DNA of 64,000 nt from DATAUD01 sp036268455 (lineage in GTDB: Bacteria; Verrucomicrobiota; Verrucomicrobiia; Limisphaerales; Palsa-1400). This document shows positions 44,408 to 53,151 of the stretch, in pieces. Location: contig DATAUD010000020.1 of NCBI GenBank assembly GCA_036268455.1, positions 28,329 to 92,328 on the forward strand. The letters run 5' to 3'. Positions within the stretch are counted from its first letter, which is position 1. Each line of letters opens with the position of its first letter. The notes beneath the pieces are model-generated. The model made no database searches. It worked only from the letters and a program-made list of their open reading frames with translations, and was not told where the DNA came from. Position numbers and translations under genes: made by a program.

Positions 44408-45457
44408 TTAACCCCGTCCCTGCGCGAAGTTCCCGACGAAAAATTCCGTGTAAGCTTCCGCCGTAAACGGCCGCATCGCCGGGCTCCGCAAAAACGACGC
44501 GATGGCTTCCAAATAACCGTTGTATTCCTGCTCCGTCATCGCGGAGATGTAGCGGTACAATTCGTCATAACTGTATTTGCGTTTGTCAATAAAAGTGTTG
44601 GCGGGGATCGTGTCGAGCACATTCGGCGCGCCGTCATAGATCGGAACGCAGCCGGCGAAAAAGCAGTCGAACAGTTTTTCCGACAAATAATCCGGCTCGC
44701 GCGAATTTTCGTAGGCGATGCAAAACCGGTAATCCTTTAGAGTAAGGTGTTTGGTCTTTACGTTCGGCCCGATGAACGACGGAAACCTGCGGACTTTCAA
44801 CTTTTTCAGCAAACCAATCCGCCGGTAAAAAAAACGAAGCGGAAAATTCAGCCTGGACAATTGCCCGGTGAAGAGAGGCTTGTCCCATTCCACTCCGATC
44901 AAATCAAAAGACCCAGGAGCGTTGGCCTCGAACCAGCGAATCGCCCGAATCCGCTCCGTGTAAAGTTCACGCGGATGGATGGAGAACATGAAGCTGTTGA
45001 TGAGACAGCATAGTTTTCGCTCGGCAAAGGGGCGCGCCGCGGTTCGTTCCTGGAACTTGTTCGGCAGATGGTAAAGCAGGTATTTTGCGGGATCGCTCGC
45101 CGCAAGGTCGCGCTTCCACGTCATCACCTTGCGAAAGGGCTGATGGTTCTGTTTGTTGTAATTGTCGGGACGGACAATCGGCGGTTCGCAAATGATCAGG
45201 TTGATGTCCGCGTGCTTTTTCTCCAGGAGACCGCGGTAATAGCCGTTGACTCGCGTTGGGTAATCGAGAAAAAAAACACGGTCGAACCATTCCAGCGGCT
45301 GCATGTCCAACGTGGCCGTTTGATGGCCCATCGAAATCAAGGTTTCGCTTAAGTGCCGCATCGGATACGAGAGGTCGTCACCCAGCGGCGTCACGTTGCG
45401 GGTCAACATCCGGTTTTGATTGTAAACCTTGTAGAAATTCCAGAAGCCGTAATTCAT
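44408..45457 (-). CDS. Glycosyltransferase family 10 (alpha-1,3-fucosyltransferase-like)
   Basis: A 349-residue protein whose C-terminal half has the GT10 signature: FCIAYENSREPDYLSEKLFDC followed by AGCVPIYDGAPNVLDTIPANTFIDKRK, the GDP-fucose-binding block of fucosyltransferases. The N-terminal half (YPMRHLSETLISMGHQTATLD) is a variable acceptor-binding domain. It probably transfers fucose or a related deoxysugar from GDP-sugar onto a surface glycan in the cytoplasm. It starts 19 bp after the epimerase gene on the same strand, so the two are co-transcribed. Acceptor and exact sugar are unknown. Confidence 0.85.
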   Translation of the reverse strand: MNYGFWNFYKVYNQNRMLTRNVTPLGDDLSYPMRHLSETLISMGHQTATLDMQPLEWFDRVFFLDYPTRVNGYYRGLLEKKHADINLIICEPPIVRPDNYNKQNHQPFRKVMTWKRDLAASDPAKYLLYHLPNKFQERTAARPFAERKLCCLINSFMFSIHPRELYTERIRAIRWFEANAPGSFDLIGVEWDKPLFTGQLSRLNFPLRFFYRRIGLLKKLKVRRFPSFIGPNVKTKHLTLKDYRFCIAYENSREPDYLSEKLFDCFFAGCVPIYDGAPNVLDTIPANTFIDKRKYSYDELYRYISAMTEQEYNGYLEAIASFLRSPAMRPFTAEAYTEFFVGNFAQGRG

Positions 45458-45475
45458 TAAGCGGTCTTCGTATGC

Positions 45476-46531
45476 TCAGGCAGCCAGCCGGTTTTGCCAG
45501 GCGCCGGCGCATTCTTGGAAAATATCCGCCAGGGAACGCGACAACTTATAACCGGGGAAATGAGCCTGTATCTTCGACAAATCCGAAATGTAACAAATGT
45601 GGTCCCCTTCCCGCGCTTTCTCGACGTAGGTGGTCTTCTGCGCCTTGCCCGTGATTGCCTCGGCTTGCGCAAACGCTTCCAGCAGCGAACAACTGTTCTC
45701 TCGCCCGCCCCCCAGATTATAAACTTCCGCGACGCGCGGAGCTTCGATAAACCGCCGGATGAATTCCGCCACGTCGGCCGAGTGGATGTTGTCGCGCACC
45801 TGCTTTCCCTTGTAGCCGAAAATATTGTACATCCTGCCTTCGAGATTGCACTTTACCAGGTAACTCAGAAACCCGTGCAGTTCCACGCCGCTGTGTTGCG
45901 GCCCGGTCAAACATCCGCAACGCAGGCAGCAGGTCGGCATCGCAAAATACCGCCCGTACTCCTGCACGAGAATATCCGAAGCCGCCTTGCTCGCGCCAAA
46001 AAGCGAATGCTTGGATTGATCGATCGTCATCGTCTCCGCAATCCCATTTTGAAAAGCCGGGTCCGCATAATCCCAACGCGTGGGCAGTTCCTTAAGGGCG
46101 ATTCGATTGGGCGCGTCGCCATAGACTTTATTGGTGGACATGTGAACGAAAATGATTCCCGTGCTGACCCGCCGCGCCGCTTCCAAAAGGTTCAATGTTC
46201 CGCCGGCATTGACGTCAAAATCGTCAAACGGCCTTTTCGCCGCCAAATCATGGCTCGGTTGCGCCGCGCAATGAACGATGGCATCGGGTTTGATTTCGGC
46301 CACAAAAGCCAGCACGCGCTCCCGCTCCCGAATGTCCAGATTGTTGTGGGAAAAATGCTTTAACTCGCGCGAGAGCCGCTTGAGGTTCCAAAGAGTATCG
46401 CCTTCCGGGCCGAAAAAGTCCGCCCGCATGTTGTTGTCGGCGCCATGAATTTCCCAGCCGCGCGAATGAAACGACTCAGCCACCGCGGACCCAATCAAGC
46501 CGCTGCTGCCAGTAACAAGTAATTTCTTCAT
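45476..46531 (-). CDS. NAD-dependent sugar epimerase, CDP-paratose 2-epimerase-like
   Basis: An extended SDR protein of 351 residues. The NAD site is VTGSSGLIGSAVAE (N-terminus). The conserved HMSTNKVYGDAPN block, near residue 130, is the form seen in CDP-paratose/CDP-tyvelose-type epimerases. The catalytic Tyr-x3-Lys site reads FGASK in HSLFGASKAASDILV, so Tyr is replaced by Phe with Lys kept. LRCGCLTGPQHSGVELHGFL near 200 is also typical of the group. It may make a nucleotide-deoxysugar for the GT10 enzyme. The Phe substitution may be a subfamily trait rather than decay, since all other motifs are intact. It starts the operon. Confidence 0.82.
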   Translation of the reverse strand: MKKLLVTGSSGLIGSAVAESFHSRGWEIHGADNNMRADFFGPEGDTLWNLKRLSRELKHFSHNNLDIRERERVLAFVAEIKPDAIVHCAAQPSHDLAAKRPFDDFDVNAGGTLNLLEAARRVSTGIIFVHMSTNKVYGDAPNRIALKELPTRWDYADPAFQNGIAETMTIDQSKHSLFGASKAASDILVQEYGRYFAMPTCCLRCGCLTGPQHSGVELHGFLSYLVKCNLEGRMYNIFGYKGKQVRDNIHSADVAEFIRRFIEAPRVAEVYNLGGGRENSCSLLEAFAQAEAITGKAQKTTYVEKAREGDHICYISDLSKIQAHFPGYKLSRSLADIFQECAGAWQNRLAA

Positions 46532-46744
46532 GATGTTAAAGTTGCGGTTGCATCCCGCTGCCGGTCATGTCCCGTTTCGGGAGCCAATCCGAAGATCGCG
46601 GCTTTCTACGATGCTTCAAAAGAAAGGGGCGTTTGTCAAGGCGGACGAACAAGGTTTTTCGTTGACGCGCGCGAACGGTTTGCTGTTTAATCCGCCAAGT
46701 CCAAGGCGCATAAGCTGAACAATCTTTACATAGTGAACTTCACC

Positions 46745-48295
46745 ATGAAAAAACTCCCATTTTACATAGTGTGCTTCGTCTTAAGTCTTTCGGCCACAAT
46801 GCGCGTTGAAGCCCAAAATTTTACCAACGGGGGATTTGAAATCACCACCATCACAATTCCGGTGAATGACTACGTCCAACTGGAATTGAATTCAACATGG
46901 CTGGTCGGCTGGACGGTTGGCGGCCCGGGAGGGGGCGATCTGGCGGCTGTGGACGGCACAACCGAATTGCCGCCGTATCAAGGGTCGAATTGGGTCGTGT
47001 TCGGTCAGGGAAACACCGCCGCTGGAGCCTCTCTTTCCCAATCATTTGCCACAGGGCTGGGCGATGTTTACTCGGTTGCGTTCGTCGTCGGCCAAACCGG
47101 TTCAGATGGAAGCCCCAGCGTATCCGAAATTGTTGGCGCTACGGGAGGGGGCTTGATTTCCAGCAACCGTTGCGTGCCCGCCTACGGCGTATGGACGCCA
47201 TTCTCGTTCAATTTCACCGCGACTGCCACAAATACCACGCTTACCTTTCTCGACACCTCTTCCACTTCTCAGGGGGTGGATGTAACCCTCGACGGGGTGG
47301 CCGTTACCCAACTAACCGGAAAGCCTGTAATTACGATTTCTCCCATGAGCATCATAACAAACGCCGGGGATTCGGTCACTTTCACCGGCGGGGCCTCGAC
47401 CACCGCGTCAGTTCAATGGTACTTCGGCTCAACGCCCATCACCGGGGCGACGAATACAACCTTTACGGTGATTGCGGCGCCGACATCGGCAGGCAATTAC
47501 TCCGCCGTCTTTAGCAATTCCAATGGAACTGCGACGAGCGGAGTCGCGACACTGTCTCTCATTCCGAACCTCCTGACCAATGGAAGTTTTGAATTCGTCA
47601 ACGGCACGCCAATTCCTCCAGGTGGCGGAATGGTGCTCAACCCAGGCGACACGTGGTTGGCTGGATGGACGGTTGGAGGGCCGGGCGGCGGAAACATGGA
47701 AGTCTATAACGGCGACAACGATAGTCTGGCTCCCTACGACGGCCAGCAATTTGTCGTGTTTAACCAGGGCGATACGCAGGTCGGCGGAAGCCTGTCCCAG
47801 ACGGTGGCAACAACGCCAGGAGTGAATTACAGTCTGTCATTCGTTGAGGCTGAAACCGAAGAGGGGGTTGGGCCCATGAGTGTCTCCGCGGAGGTTTTTA
47901 ATGGCGCCGAAATGATGATTGCCAGCAATCAATTCGTCGCCCCATCGGCATCGTGGACTTCCTGCCAAATGAATTTCACGGCCGATTCCGCCAATACGAT
48001 TATCACTTTTGTGGATACTTCCTCCGGCACAGAGGAGGTGGACGTCGCGATGGATGACGCGGTATTGACGGGGCCCACGAACGCGCAACCGCTTTTGAGC
48101 ATCACCATCGCATCCCCGAACGTCATTCTGTCCTGGCCGTCTGGCGCCACTAATTTCGTTTTGCAAACAACCGGTTCCCTGACGGGTAGCTGGGCTGGCG
48201 TTACGGGGGGCCAGCAGACAATCAACGGCAATGTAACGTCGTGGACGGGGCCGTTGACCACAAACGACGCGTTCTTCCGTTTGAAGTCACAGTAG
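46745..48295 (+). CDS. Secreted protein with tandem beta-sandwich domains and an Ig-like domain
   Basis: From MKKLPFYI the product has ~516 residues with a signal peptide (FVLSLSATMRVEA). Residues ~25-190 and ~275-440 are two copies of one module, each with a start FTNGGFE/LTNGSFE, then WLVGWTVGGPGGG or WLAGWTVGGPGGG, then NWVVFGQGNT or QFVVFNQGDT, and finally LTFLDTSS or ITFVDTSS. This resembles DUF642-type carbohydrate-binding domains. An Ig-like domain (PMSIITNAGDSVTFTGG) sits between. The C-terminal ~75 residues are the verrucomicrobial tail. It is probably a surface-attached or released glycan-binding protein. The GT-rich 213-bp upstream region shared with the epimerase operon should hold both promoters. 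Confidence 0.8.
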   Translation: MKKLPFYIVCFVLSLSATMRVEAQNFTNGGFEITTITIPVNDYVQLELNSTWLVGWTVGGPGGGDLAAVDGTTELPPYQGSNWVVFGQGNTAAGASLSQSFATGLGDVYSVAFVVGQTGSDGSPSVSEIVGATGGGLISSNRCVPAYGVWTPFSFNFTATATNTTLTFLDTSSTSQGVDVTLDGVAVTQLTGKPVITISPMSIITNAGDSVTFTGGASTTASVQWYFGSTPITGATNTTFTVIAAPTSAGNYSAVFSNSNGTATSGVATLSLIPNLLTNGSFEFVNGTPIPPGGGMVLNPGDTWLAGWTVGGPGGGNMEVYNGDNDSLAPYDGQQFVVFNQGDTQVGGSLSQTVATTPGVNYSLSFVEAETEEGVGPMSVSAEVFNGAEMMIASNQFVAPSASWTSCQMNFTADSANTIITFVDTSSGTEEVDVAMDDAVLTGPTNAQPLLSITIASPNVILSWPSGATNFVLQTTGSLTGSWAGVTGGQQTINGNVTSWTGPLTTNDAFFRLKSQ

Positions 48296-48307
48296 CAAGC
48301 GTAATCA

Positions 48308-49060
48308 TTAACGCGTCGTCGCCCGCTTTAGAAATTCACGCGTCCGCTCGTTTTTTGCGTCTGAAAAAATTTGTTCCGGCGGGCCAATTTCCGCCACGCG
48401 GCCGCCGTCGAAGAAAACCACGGAATCGGCCATGTCCCGCGCAAACTGCATTTCATGGGTGACGACGATCATCGTCATCCCCTCCTCCACAAGCGCGCGC
48501 ATGACGCGCAAAACTTCGTCGCGCAATTCCGGGTCCAGCGCGCTTGTCGGTTCGTCGAAAAGCATCACTTGCGGGCGCATTGCCAAAGCCCGGGCGATGG
48601 CGACACGTTGCTGCTGGCCGCCGGAAAGTTCGGAGGGATAGGCGGCGGCTTTGCTTTCAAGGCCGACCTTTGCCAGCAATTCCCGCGCGAGCGCCTCGGC
48701 TTCATTCTGCGCAACTCCCTTCACAACGGCCGGCGCCACGGCGACATTTCGCAAAACCGTCAGATGAGGAAACAAGTTGAACGATTGGAAAACCATCCCC
48801 GCCTGCAAACGCAACTGGCGCTGCCGCTCATGTTCCGCGCGCGAACGCGGAGCGCATCCGCCTTCAACCGTCACTCCGCCGATGGTGATGCGCCCCGAAT
48901 CCGCGATTTCCAATTGATTCAGGCAGCGCAGGAACGTGCTTTTGCCGCAACCGCTGGGGCCGATGAGCACGACGGCTTCGCCGCGTTGCTGGCGGTGGTC
49001 CACGCCGTGCAGCACGCGGTTGGAATTGTAGGATTTGACCAGTTGTTCAACGGCGATCAT
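48308..49060 (-). CDS. Polar amino-acid ABC transporter ATP-binding protein (GlnQ-like)
   Basis: The start MIAVEQLVKSYN (49060) is chosen: it gives 250 residues and matches the family's N-terminus, overlapping the upstream permease gene by 14 bp. Walker A is GPSGCGKST, the Q-loop is in MVFQSFNLFPHLT, the signature LSGGQQQRVAIARAL, Walker B VMLFDEPTSALD, and the switch His is in VVTHEMQ. All are intact. The spacing HGVDHRQQRGEAVVLIG replaces the usual INLxIxxGE. It energises uptake of a polar amino acid such as glutamine; the substrate is not readable. Confidence 0.93.
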   Translation of the reverse strand: MIAVEQLVKSYNSNRVLHGVDHRQQRGEAVVLIGPSGCGKSTFLRCLNQLEIADSGRITIGGVTVEGGCAPRSRAEHERQRQLRLQAGMVFQSFNLFPHLTVLRNVAVAPAVVKGVAQNEAEALARELLAKVGLESKAAAYPSELSGGQQQRVAIARALAMRPQVMLFDEPTSALDPELRDEVLRVMRALVEEGMTMIVVTHEMQFARDMADSVVFFDGGRVAEIGPPEQIFSDAKNERTREFLKRATTR

Positions 49061-50564
49061 GGCATAACTTTTGTTCCAGATGATTTGCAAAAATCGACAA
49101 GGGATAGCTCAGCGCGAAATATATCCCGGCGGTCATCAACCCAAGGCCGATGTAATCATACGTCGCCATCGCCAGCATACCATAGACCTTGGTCAGTTCG
49201 ACCATCGTGATCACCGAAACAATCGACGAATCCTTGAACATTGCGATGAAATCATTCGTCACCGGCGGGATGACCATTCGAGCCGCCTGCGGAAGAATGA
49301 TGCGGCGCAAACATTGCCATCGTGTCATTCCCAACGCAAGAGACGCCTCGGTTTGTCCGCGCGGGACGGCCAGGATTCCGGCCCGGTAATTTTCCGATTC
49401 GCTGGCCGCGTAATTGAGGCCCAACCCGAGGATGGCGGCCAGAAAGGCGTTGAGCCTGATTCCAATTTGCGGAAGCCCGTAGTAAATAAGAAAAAGTTGG
49501 ATGAGCAGCGGCGTTCCGCGCATGACTTCCACATACGCGCGCGCCAGCCACCGCACCGGCGCCACGCCGTACAGCCGCGCCAGCACCACAACCAACCCGG
49601 CAACGACAGCCAGCGCCATTGCCAGCACGGAGATTTCGCACGTCACCGCCGCGCCCCGCAATAACAGCGGGAGATATTTGGGCCAATCGCGCAATGCCGA
49701 GATAGGCGCCTTCGCGGCGACTTTTTGCGGCTTGTAATCTTTCAATTCCTTTTGGCGCTCGTCCCAAACGTCGTATTTCCGGTAAATGCGTTCCAGCGTG
49801 CCGTCCGCGGCCAATTGCTCGATGGCCGTATTGAGCGCCGCCAACAGTGTCGTGTCTTCCTTAAGAACGCCGATTCCGTAATAACCGGGCGCGAACGGCG
49901 CGCCCGAAAATTTCAAGTCGGGGTCCGGTCGCGCGTAATAAATGGCGATCGGCAGGTCCAGCACAACAGCGTCAATGCGCCTTGCCTTGAGATCACGAAA
50001 ACTTTCGACGTTCCCCGGATAGATTCTGACATCGGCGCTCCCCAATCCTGTCACGAGCCTCTGCGCCACTGTCGAGGAAAGCACCCCTACGCGCTGCCCC
50101 TTTAAATCCTCCAGCTTATCGAATCCTGTCGTCTCGGCGCGCGTGACGATTTGCTGCGCATAGACGTAATACGGCAGCGACATCGCAATGCGCTGTTGAT
50201 TCTCGGGCGTAATTTCAAGGCCGTTAAGGACGATGTCGAAATTGCCGCGTTGAAGGGCGGGAATGAGTTGGTCCCATTGGTTCTGGACCATTTGCGCCCG
50301 GACGCCGAGCTTCGCCGCAAGCGCCTTCGCAAGATCAAACTCGAATCCGGTCAGTTGCTCCGGCCTTTGCGGGTCGGGATAAATGTAAGGCGCTCCTCCT
50401 TCCGCGTCAGCCCCCCAGCGAAGAACGCCGGAAGATTTGATCTCGGAAAGGTGGTCAGCGGAAAAAACCGTCAGCGGCCTGCTTGCAAGCAAGAGAAACA
50501 ACCCGAGAATGCCATAGGTCACGCGCGACAAACGCCAAGCGCCACTCATCGACGCGCAAACCAT
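49047..50564 (-). CDS. Fused amino-acid-binding protein and ABC permease (GlnH-GlnP type)
   Basis: A 505-residue fusion. After a signal/anchor helix (YGILGLFLLLASRPLTVFSA), residues ~40-265 are a periplasmic binding domain (GVLRWGADAEGGAPYIYPD, LTGFEFDLAKALAAKLG, FDIVLNGLEITPENQQRI). After a linker (~285), residues ~300-500 are the HisM/GlnP permease with five helices and the EAA-type loop ESENYRAGILAVPRGQTEASLALGMTRWQ. Such fusions avoid a diffusible binding protein and are common in Firmicutes and some other bacteria. The start may be Met1 or Met6 (50549). It is coupled to the ATPase gene by overlap. Confidence 0.92.
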   Translation of the reverse strand: MVCASMSGAWRLSRVTYGILGLFLLLASRPLTVFSADHLSEIKSSGVLRWGADAEGGAPYIYPDPQRPEQLTGFEFDLAKALAAKLGVRAQMVQNQWDQLIPALQRGNFDIVLNGLEITPENQQRIAMSLPYYVYAQQIVTRAETTGFDKLEDLKGQRVGVLSSTVAQRLVTGLGSADVRIYPGNVESFRDLKARRIDAVVLDLPIAIYYARPDPDLKFSGAPFAPGYYGIGVLKEDTTLLAALNTAIEQLAADGTLERIYRKYDVWDERQKELKDYKPQKVAAKAPISALRDWPKYLPLLLRGAAVTCEISVLAMALAVVAGLVVVLARLYGVAPVRWLARAYVEVMRGTPLLIQLFLIYYGLPQIGIRLNAFLAAILGLGLNYAASESENYRAGILAVPRGQTEASLALGMTRWQCLRRIILPQAARMVIPPVTNDFIAMFKDSSIVSVITMVELTKVYGMLAMATYDYIGLGLMTAGIYFALSYPLSIFANHLEQKLCHDRR

Positions 50565-50582
50565 AGCAGATCTACCGCAAAG

Positions 50583-52145
50583 TCAAGTGGAAGTCGCGGC
50601 AACGGCAGGCGCGGCTTTGGTTTTCTCGTCGGTTGGGCGACCAGAAGGCGAAGAGGGGCCGGGCGCGCTGGAAGCCGCGGGCAAATAAACTCGAAATGTC
50701 GTCCCCTTTTTGACTTCGCTGAAGACATTCACAAATCCGCCGTGCGTTTTGACGATTCCAAAAACGGTGGAAAGCCCCAGGCCAGTCCCTTTGCCGACTT
50801 CTTTGGTGGTGAAGAAAGGCTCAAAAATGTTTTTTAACACTTCCGCCGTCATTCCCTGCCCCGTGTCGCCGACGGCAAGCACAACATGCGGGCCGTCCTT
50901 TTGCCTTCGCGAAAAAGCTTCATCGACTTCCACACTGTGGATATCAATGGAAATCTTGCCGCCGTCCGGCATGGCATCCCGGGCATTAACGCACAGGTTC
51001 AGCAGCACTTGATGCAACTGCGTGGCATCACCCCGGATGGGGTGCAACCCAGGCGCAATCTTTTTTTCGACTCGTATGCCGGGAGGGAATGTGCCGCGCA
51101 TAAAGGATTCGAGATCCAGGATGAGTTTTTTTAAATTTATATCCGTATGCTCTCCAGAAACCCCCCGGGCAAACGAAAGAATCTGTTTGACCATGTCCGT
51201 CCCGCGCTGGGCGCTGTTTTTCACGGTTTGGAGCATCGCCCGCCCGTTGGGGCTGTGGACCTCCGCTTCCAGCAAATCGGCGGCCATCAGAATTGGCGCC
51301 AGCGTGTTGTTCAAATCATGCGCGATTCCACCGGCCAAAGCCCCAATGCTCTCCATCCGTTGCGTCCGCAGGAATTTCGCCTCAGCTTCCTTTTTCTCCG
51401 AAAGGTCGGTGTTAATGACAAGGATCGATTTGGGACTGGAACCGTTGTCGCGCATCAGCGTCCACCGGCTTTCGACGATGATCTTCCCGCCGTCCTTTCG
51501 CACCTGGTGCAATTCTCCCCGCCACTCGCCGCGCCGGATCAATTCGCGCAACGGCTCCGCCGCGCGCTCGGCGTTGCCGGGGAAAAGCAGTTCATTGGCA
51601 TCGGCTCCCACCGCCTCATCGAAACTCCAGCCATAGAGACGGTGCGCCCCCTTGTTCCAGTAAAGGATCTTTTGGTTCAGGCTCTGCACGCAAATCGCGT
51701 CCTGGGCTTTGTCCAGAAGCGCCGCCTGGTCGCGAATCCGCTCCTCATCGTGTTTGCGCTCGTGCATGAACTGCGCGTCCTGCAACGCCCGGCGCACCGC
51801 GGTCGGCAGTCGCGCCAGCCGGGTTTTCAGCACATAATCGCTCGCCCCGCTTTTAAGCACCTCGATCGCTCTCTCTTCCCCAACGGTGCCAGACACTAAA
51901 ATGAACGGAAGATCAGGCTTTTTCCGCCGGACGTGGGCCAAGGCCGTGGGGCCGTCATAACCAGGGATCGCGAAATCTGATAAAACCAAGTCAAACCCGC
52001 CATGAGCCAAAGCCCGTTCGAATTCCGGCCGGGTATGGACAACCACAACTTCGCACTCAAATCCATCCCTTTCCAGGCTGTCCCGTATCAACTCCGCGTC
52101 GAGAGGATTGTCTTCGAGATGTAGCAGCCGCAGTCGAGTTTTCAT
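50583..52145 (-). CDS. Receiver-PAS-histidine kinase
   Basis: A soluble 520-residue kinase. An N-terminal receiver (LLHLEDNPLDAELIRDSL) has the phospho-Asp in LVLSDFAIPG near residue 57 and ends with the SGASDYVLK pattern. A PAS domain follows (~140-260; DAICVQSLNQKILYWNKGA). The dimerisation box GGIAHDLNN carries the phospho-His near 295, and the ATPase domain has NLCVNARDAMPDG and GKGTGLGLSTVFG. The Pro/Ala-rich tail is not conserved. The domain order makes it a likely relay kinase that takes phosphate from another protein. No membrane segment is seen. It lies only 18 bp downstream of nothing known; the fusion permease is transcribed in the same direction after it. Confidence 0.92.
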   Translation of the reverse strand: MKTRLRLLHLEDNPLDAELIRDSLERDGFECEVVVVHTRPEFERALAHGGFDLVLSDFAIPGYDGPTALAHVRRKKPDLPFILVSGTVGEERAIEVLKSGASDYVLKTRLARLPTAVRRALQDAQFMHERKHDEERIRDQAALLDKAQDAICVQSLNQKILYWNKGAHRLYGWSFDEAVGADANELLFPGNAERAAEPLRELIRRGEWRGELHQVRKDGGKIIVESRWTLMRDNGSSPKSILVINTDLSEKKEAEAKFLRTQRMESIGALAGGIAHDLNNTLAPILMAADLLEAEVHSPNGRAMLQTVKNSAQRGTDMVKQILSFARGVSGEHTDINLKKLILDLESFMRGTFPPGIRVEKKIAPGLHPIRGDATQLHQVLLNLCVNARDAMPDGGKISIDIHSVEVDEAFSRRQKDGPHVVLAVGDTGQGMTAEVLKNIFEPFFTTKEVGKGTGLGLSTVFGIVKTHGGFVNVFSEVKKGTTFRVYLPAASSAPGPSSPSGRPTDEKTKAAPAVAATST

Positions 52146-52285
52146 GATTATTCTCTCAGCGCATGCTCATTGGGAGGGAACCGGGCGGGCCTGGGAAAAA
52201 CGTCGATGAACAAAAACGGCGCAAAAGCTACGAACAGGCGCGAACTTAAAAAATCTAGCCATGCAAAATGCTCGGACGTAGCATG

Positions 52286-52314
52286 ACAATCCCTTTATTT
52301 CCCAAAAATGTCAA
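52286..52314 (-). promoter_or_regulatory. Candidate sigma70-type promoter of the receiver-kinase gene
   Basis: On the minus strand TTGACA (plus 52309-52314) is a perfect -35 and is 17 bp from GATTGT (plus 52286-52291), a 3/6 -10 match. The site lies about 140 bp upstream of the kinase start at 52145, in a 201-bp spacer that contains no other gene. The -35 is strong and the -10 weak. Confidence 0.35.
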
Positions 52315-52346
52315 GAAACACTTGCCCCCTGACTAGATGCCACCGG

Positions 52347-52691
52347 CTATTCGGCCTCAGCCCCGTCAGAGGCGGCTTTCTTTGGGCCTCCGGGGCTGAT
52401 TGATGCGGGAGAAAGCTTTATCACGGCTTCCCGCATTTCCTTCCCAGGCTTGAATTTCACGACGGCCCGACGCGGAATCGGAACATCGGTTTCGGGCCGA
52501 TTGGGGTTCCGGCCAATCCGGGCTTTGCGAACTTTGACTTCGAAGACTCCGAAATTGCGCAATTCTACAGTGGTGCCCCCGGCAACAGCCTCCGAAATGT
52601 GATCGAGCGTTCGCTGTACCACTTCGAGCACTTGCTGTTGCACCAATCCGGTTTCTTCGCTAATGCGGACTACCAGATCACGTTTTGTCAT
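52347..52691 (-). CDS. HU/IHF-family DNA-bending protein
   Basis: A 114-residue histone-like protein. The core is typical: N-terminal TKRDLVVRISEETGLVQQQV helices, the LRNFGVFEVKVRKARIGRNP beta-arm base (the conserved GRNPxxPE run is present), and FKPGKEMREAV at the end of the fold. About 20 extra residues form a low-complexity tail (GGPKKAASDGAEAE). It dimerises and bends DNA. The 155-bp upstream region to the NIL gene holds AT-rich sequence with TTGACC (plus 52763-52768) and TACAAT (plus 52726-52731) as loose promoter parts for this gene. Confidence 0.94.
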   Translation of the reverse strand: MTKRDLVVRISEETGLVQQQVLEVVQRTLDHISEAVAGGTTVELRNFGVFEVKVRKARIGRNPNRPETDVPIPRRAVVKFKPGKEMREAVIKLSPASISPGGPKKAASDGAEAE

Positions 52692-52847
52692 AGGTTTTGC
52701 GGTATCTCACGGGCGTACACCCGAAATTGTATCTGACAAGCTTTATCGTATCATAAGCCCAGGGTCAAGTAGGGATTAGAAAAAACATTTAAAAATTCAT
52801 AGGTGAAAACCCTACACAGGCCCTATACAAAGCCCGAAACTCACTTT

Positions 52848-53129
52848 TCAGCTTTCAATAACCCCAATTTCCACCGGTTCGACTTTGATCCCGAGCTTTT
52901 CCATCCATCGTATCGCCGCCTTTAAATCAGGCCGTTCCCCGCTGATCTCCAGACAGACAACTCCAATCTCATCAGTTACGCTGGCCTGGCGGACATTGGT
53001 GACCACGGGAAATTTATGGGCCAACTCCCAAATCACAGGGTTAGTGATCAATCTTGGCGGGTACATCAGCCACAAACGCATCCGTCCGGGTTCCTTACGG
53101 GCGGCCTTTTTGGGTTTCTTTTCGGGCAT
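52848..53129 (-). CDS. NIL-domain protein, third gene of the SAM-riboswitch operon
   Basis: A 93-residue protein: a Lys-rich lead (MPEKKPKKAARKEPG) followed by one NIL domain (RMRLWLMYPPRLITNPVIW, then VTDEIGVVCLEISGERPDLKAAI). NIL domains are ferredoxin-like folds found at the C-terminus of MetN and in archaeal and anaerobic homocysteine-forming proteins, where they relate to methionine or cysteine. Here the domain is free-standing. A good ribosome site (AGAGGAAAG) lies in the 22-bp gap after the sulfur-carrier gene. The neighbours and riboswitch support a role in sulfur amino-acid synthesis or sensing. Confidence 0.88.
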   Translation of the reverse strand: MPEKKPKKAARKEPGRMRLWLMYPPRLITNPVIWELAHKFPVVTNVRQASVTDEIGVVCLEISGERPDLKAAIRWMEKLGIKVEPVEIGVIES

Positions 53130-53151
53130 ATCTGCGTCTTTCCTCTTTCCT

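Noticed and set aside
46530..46718. Plus-strand 62-codon ORF in the gap between the epimerase and the DUF642-like gene
   Set aside because: It has no similarity or ribosome site and is antisense to the likely promoter region.
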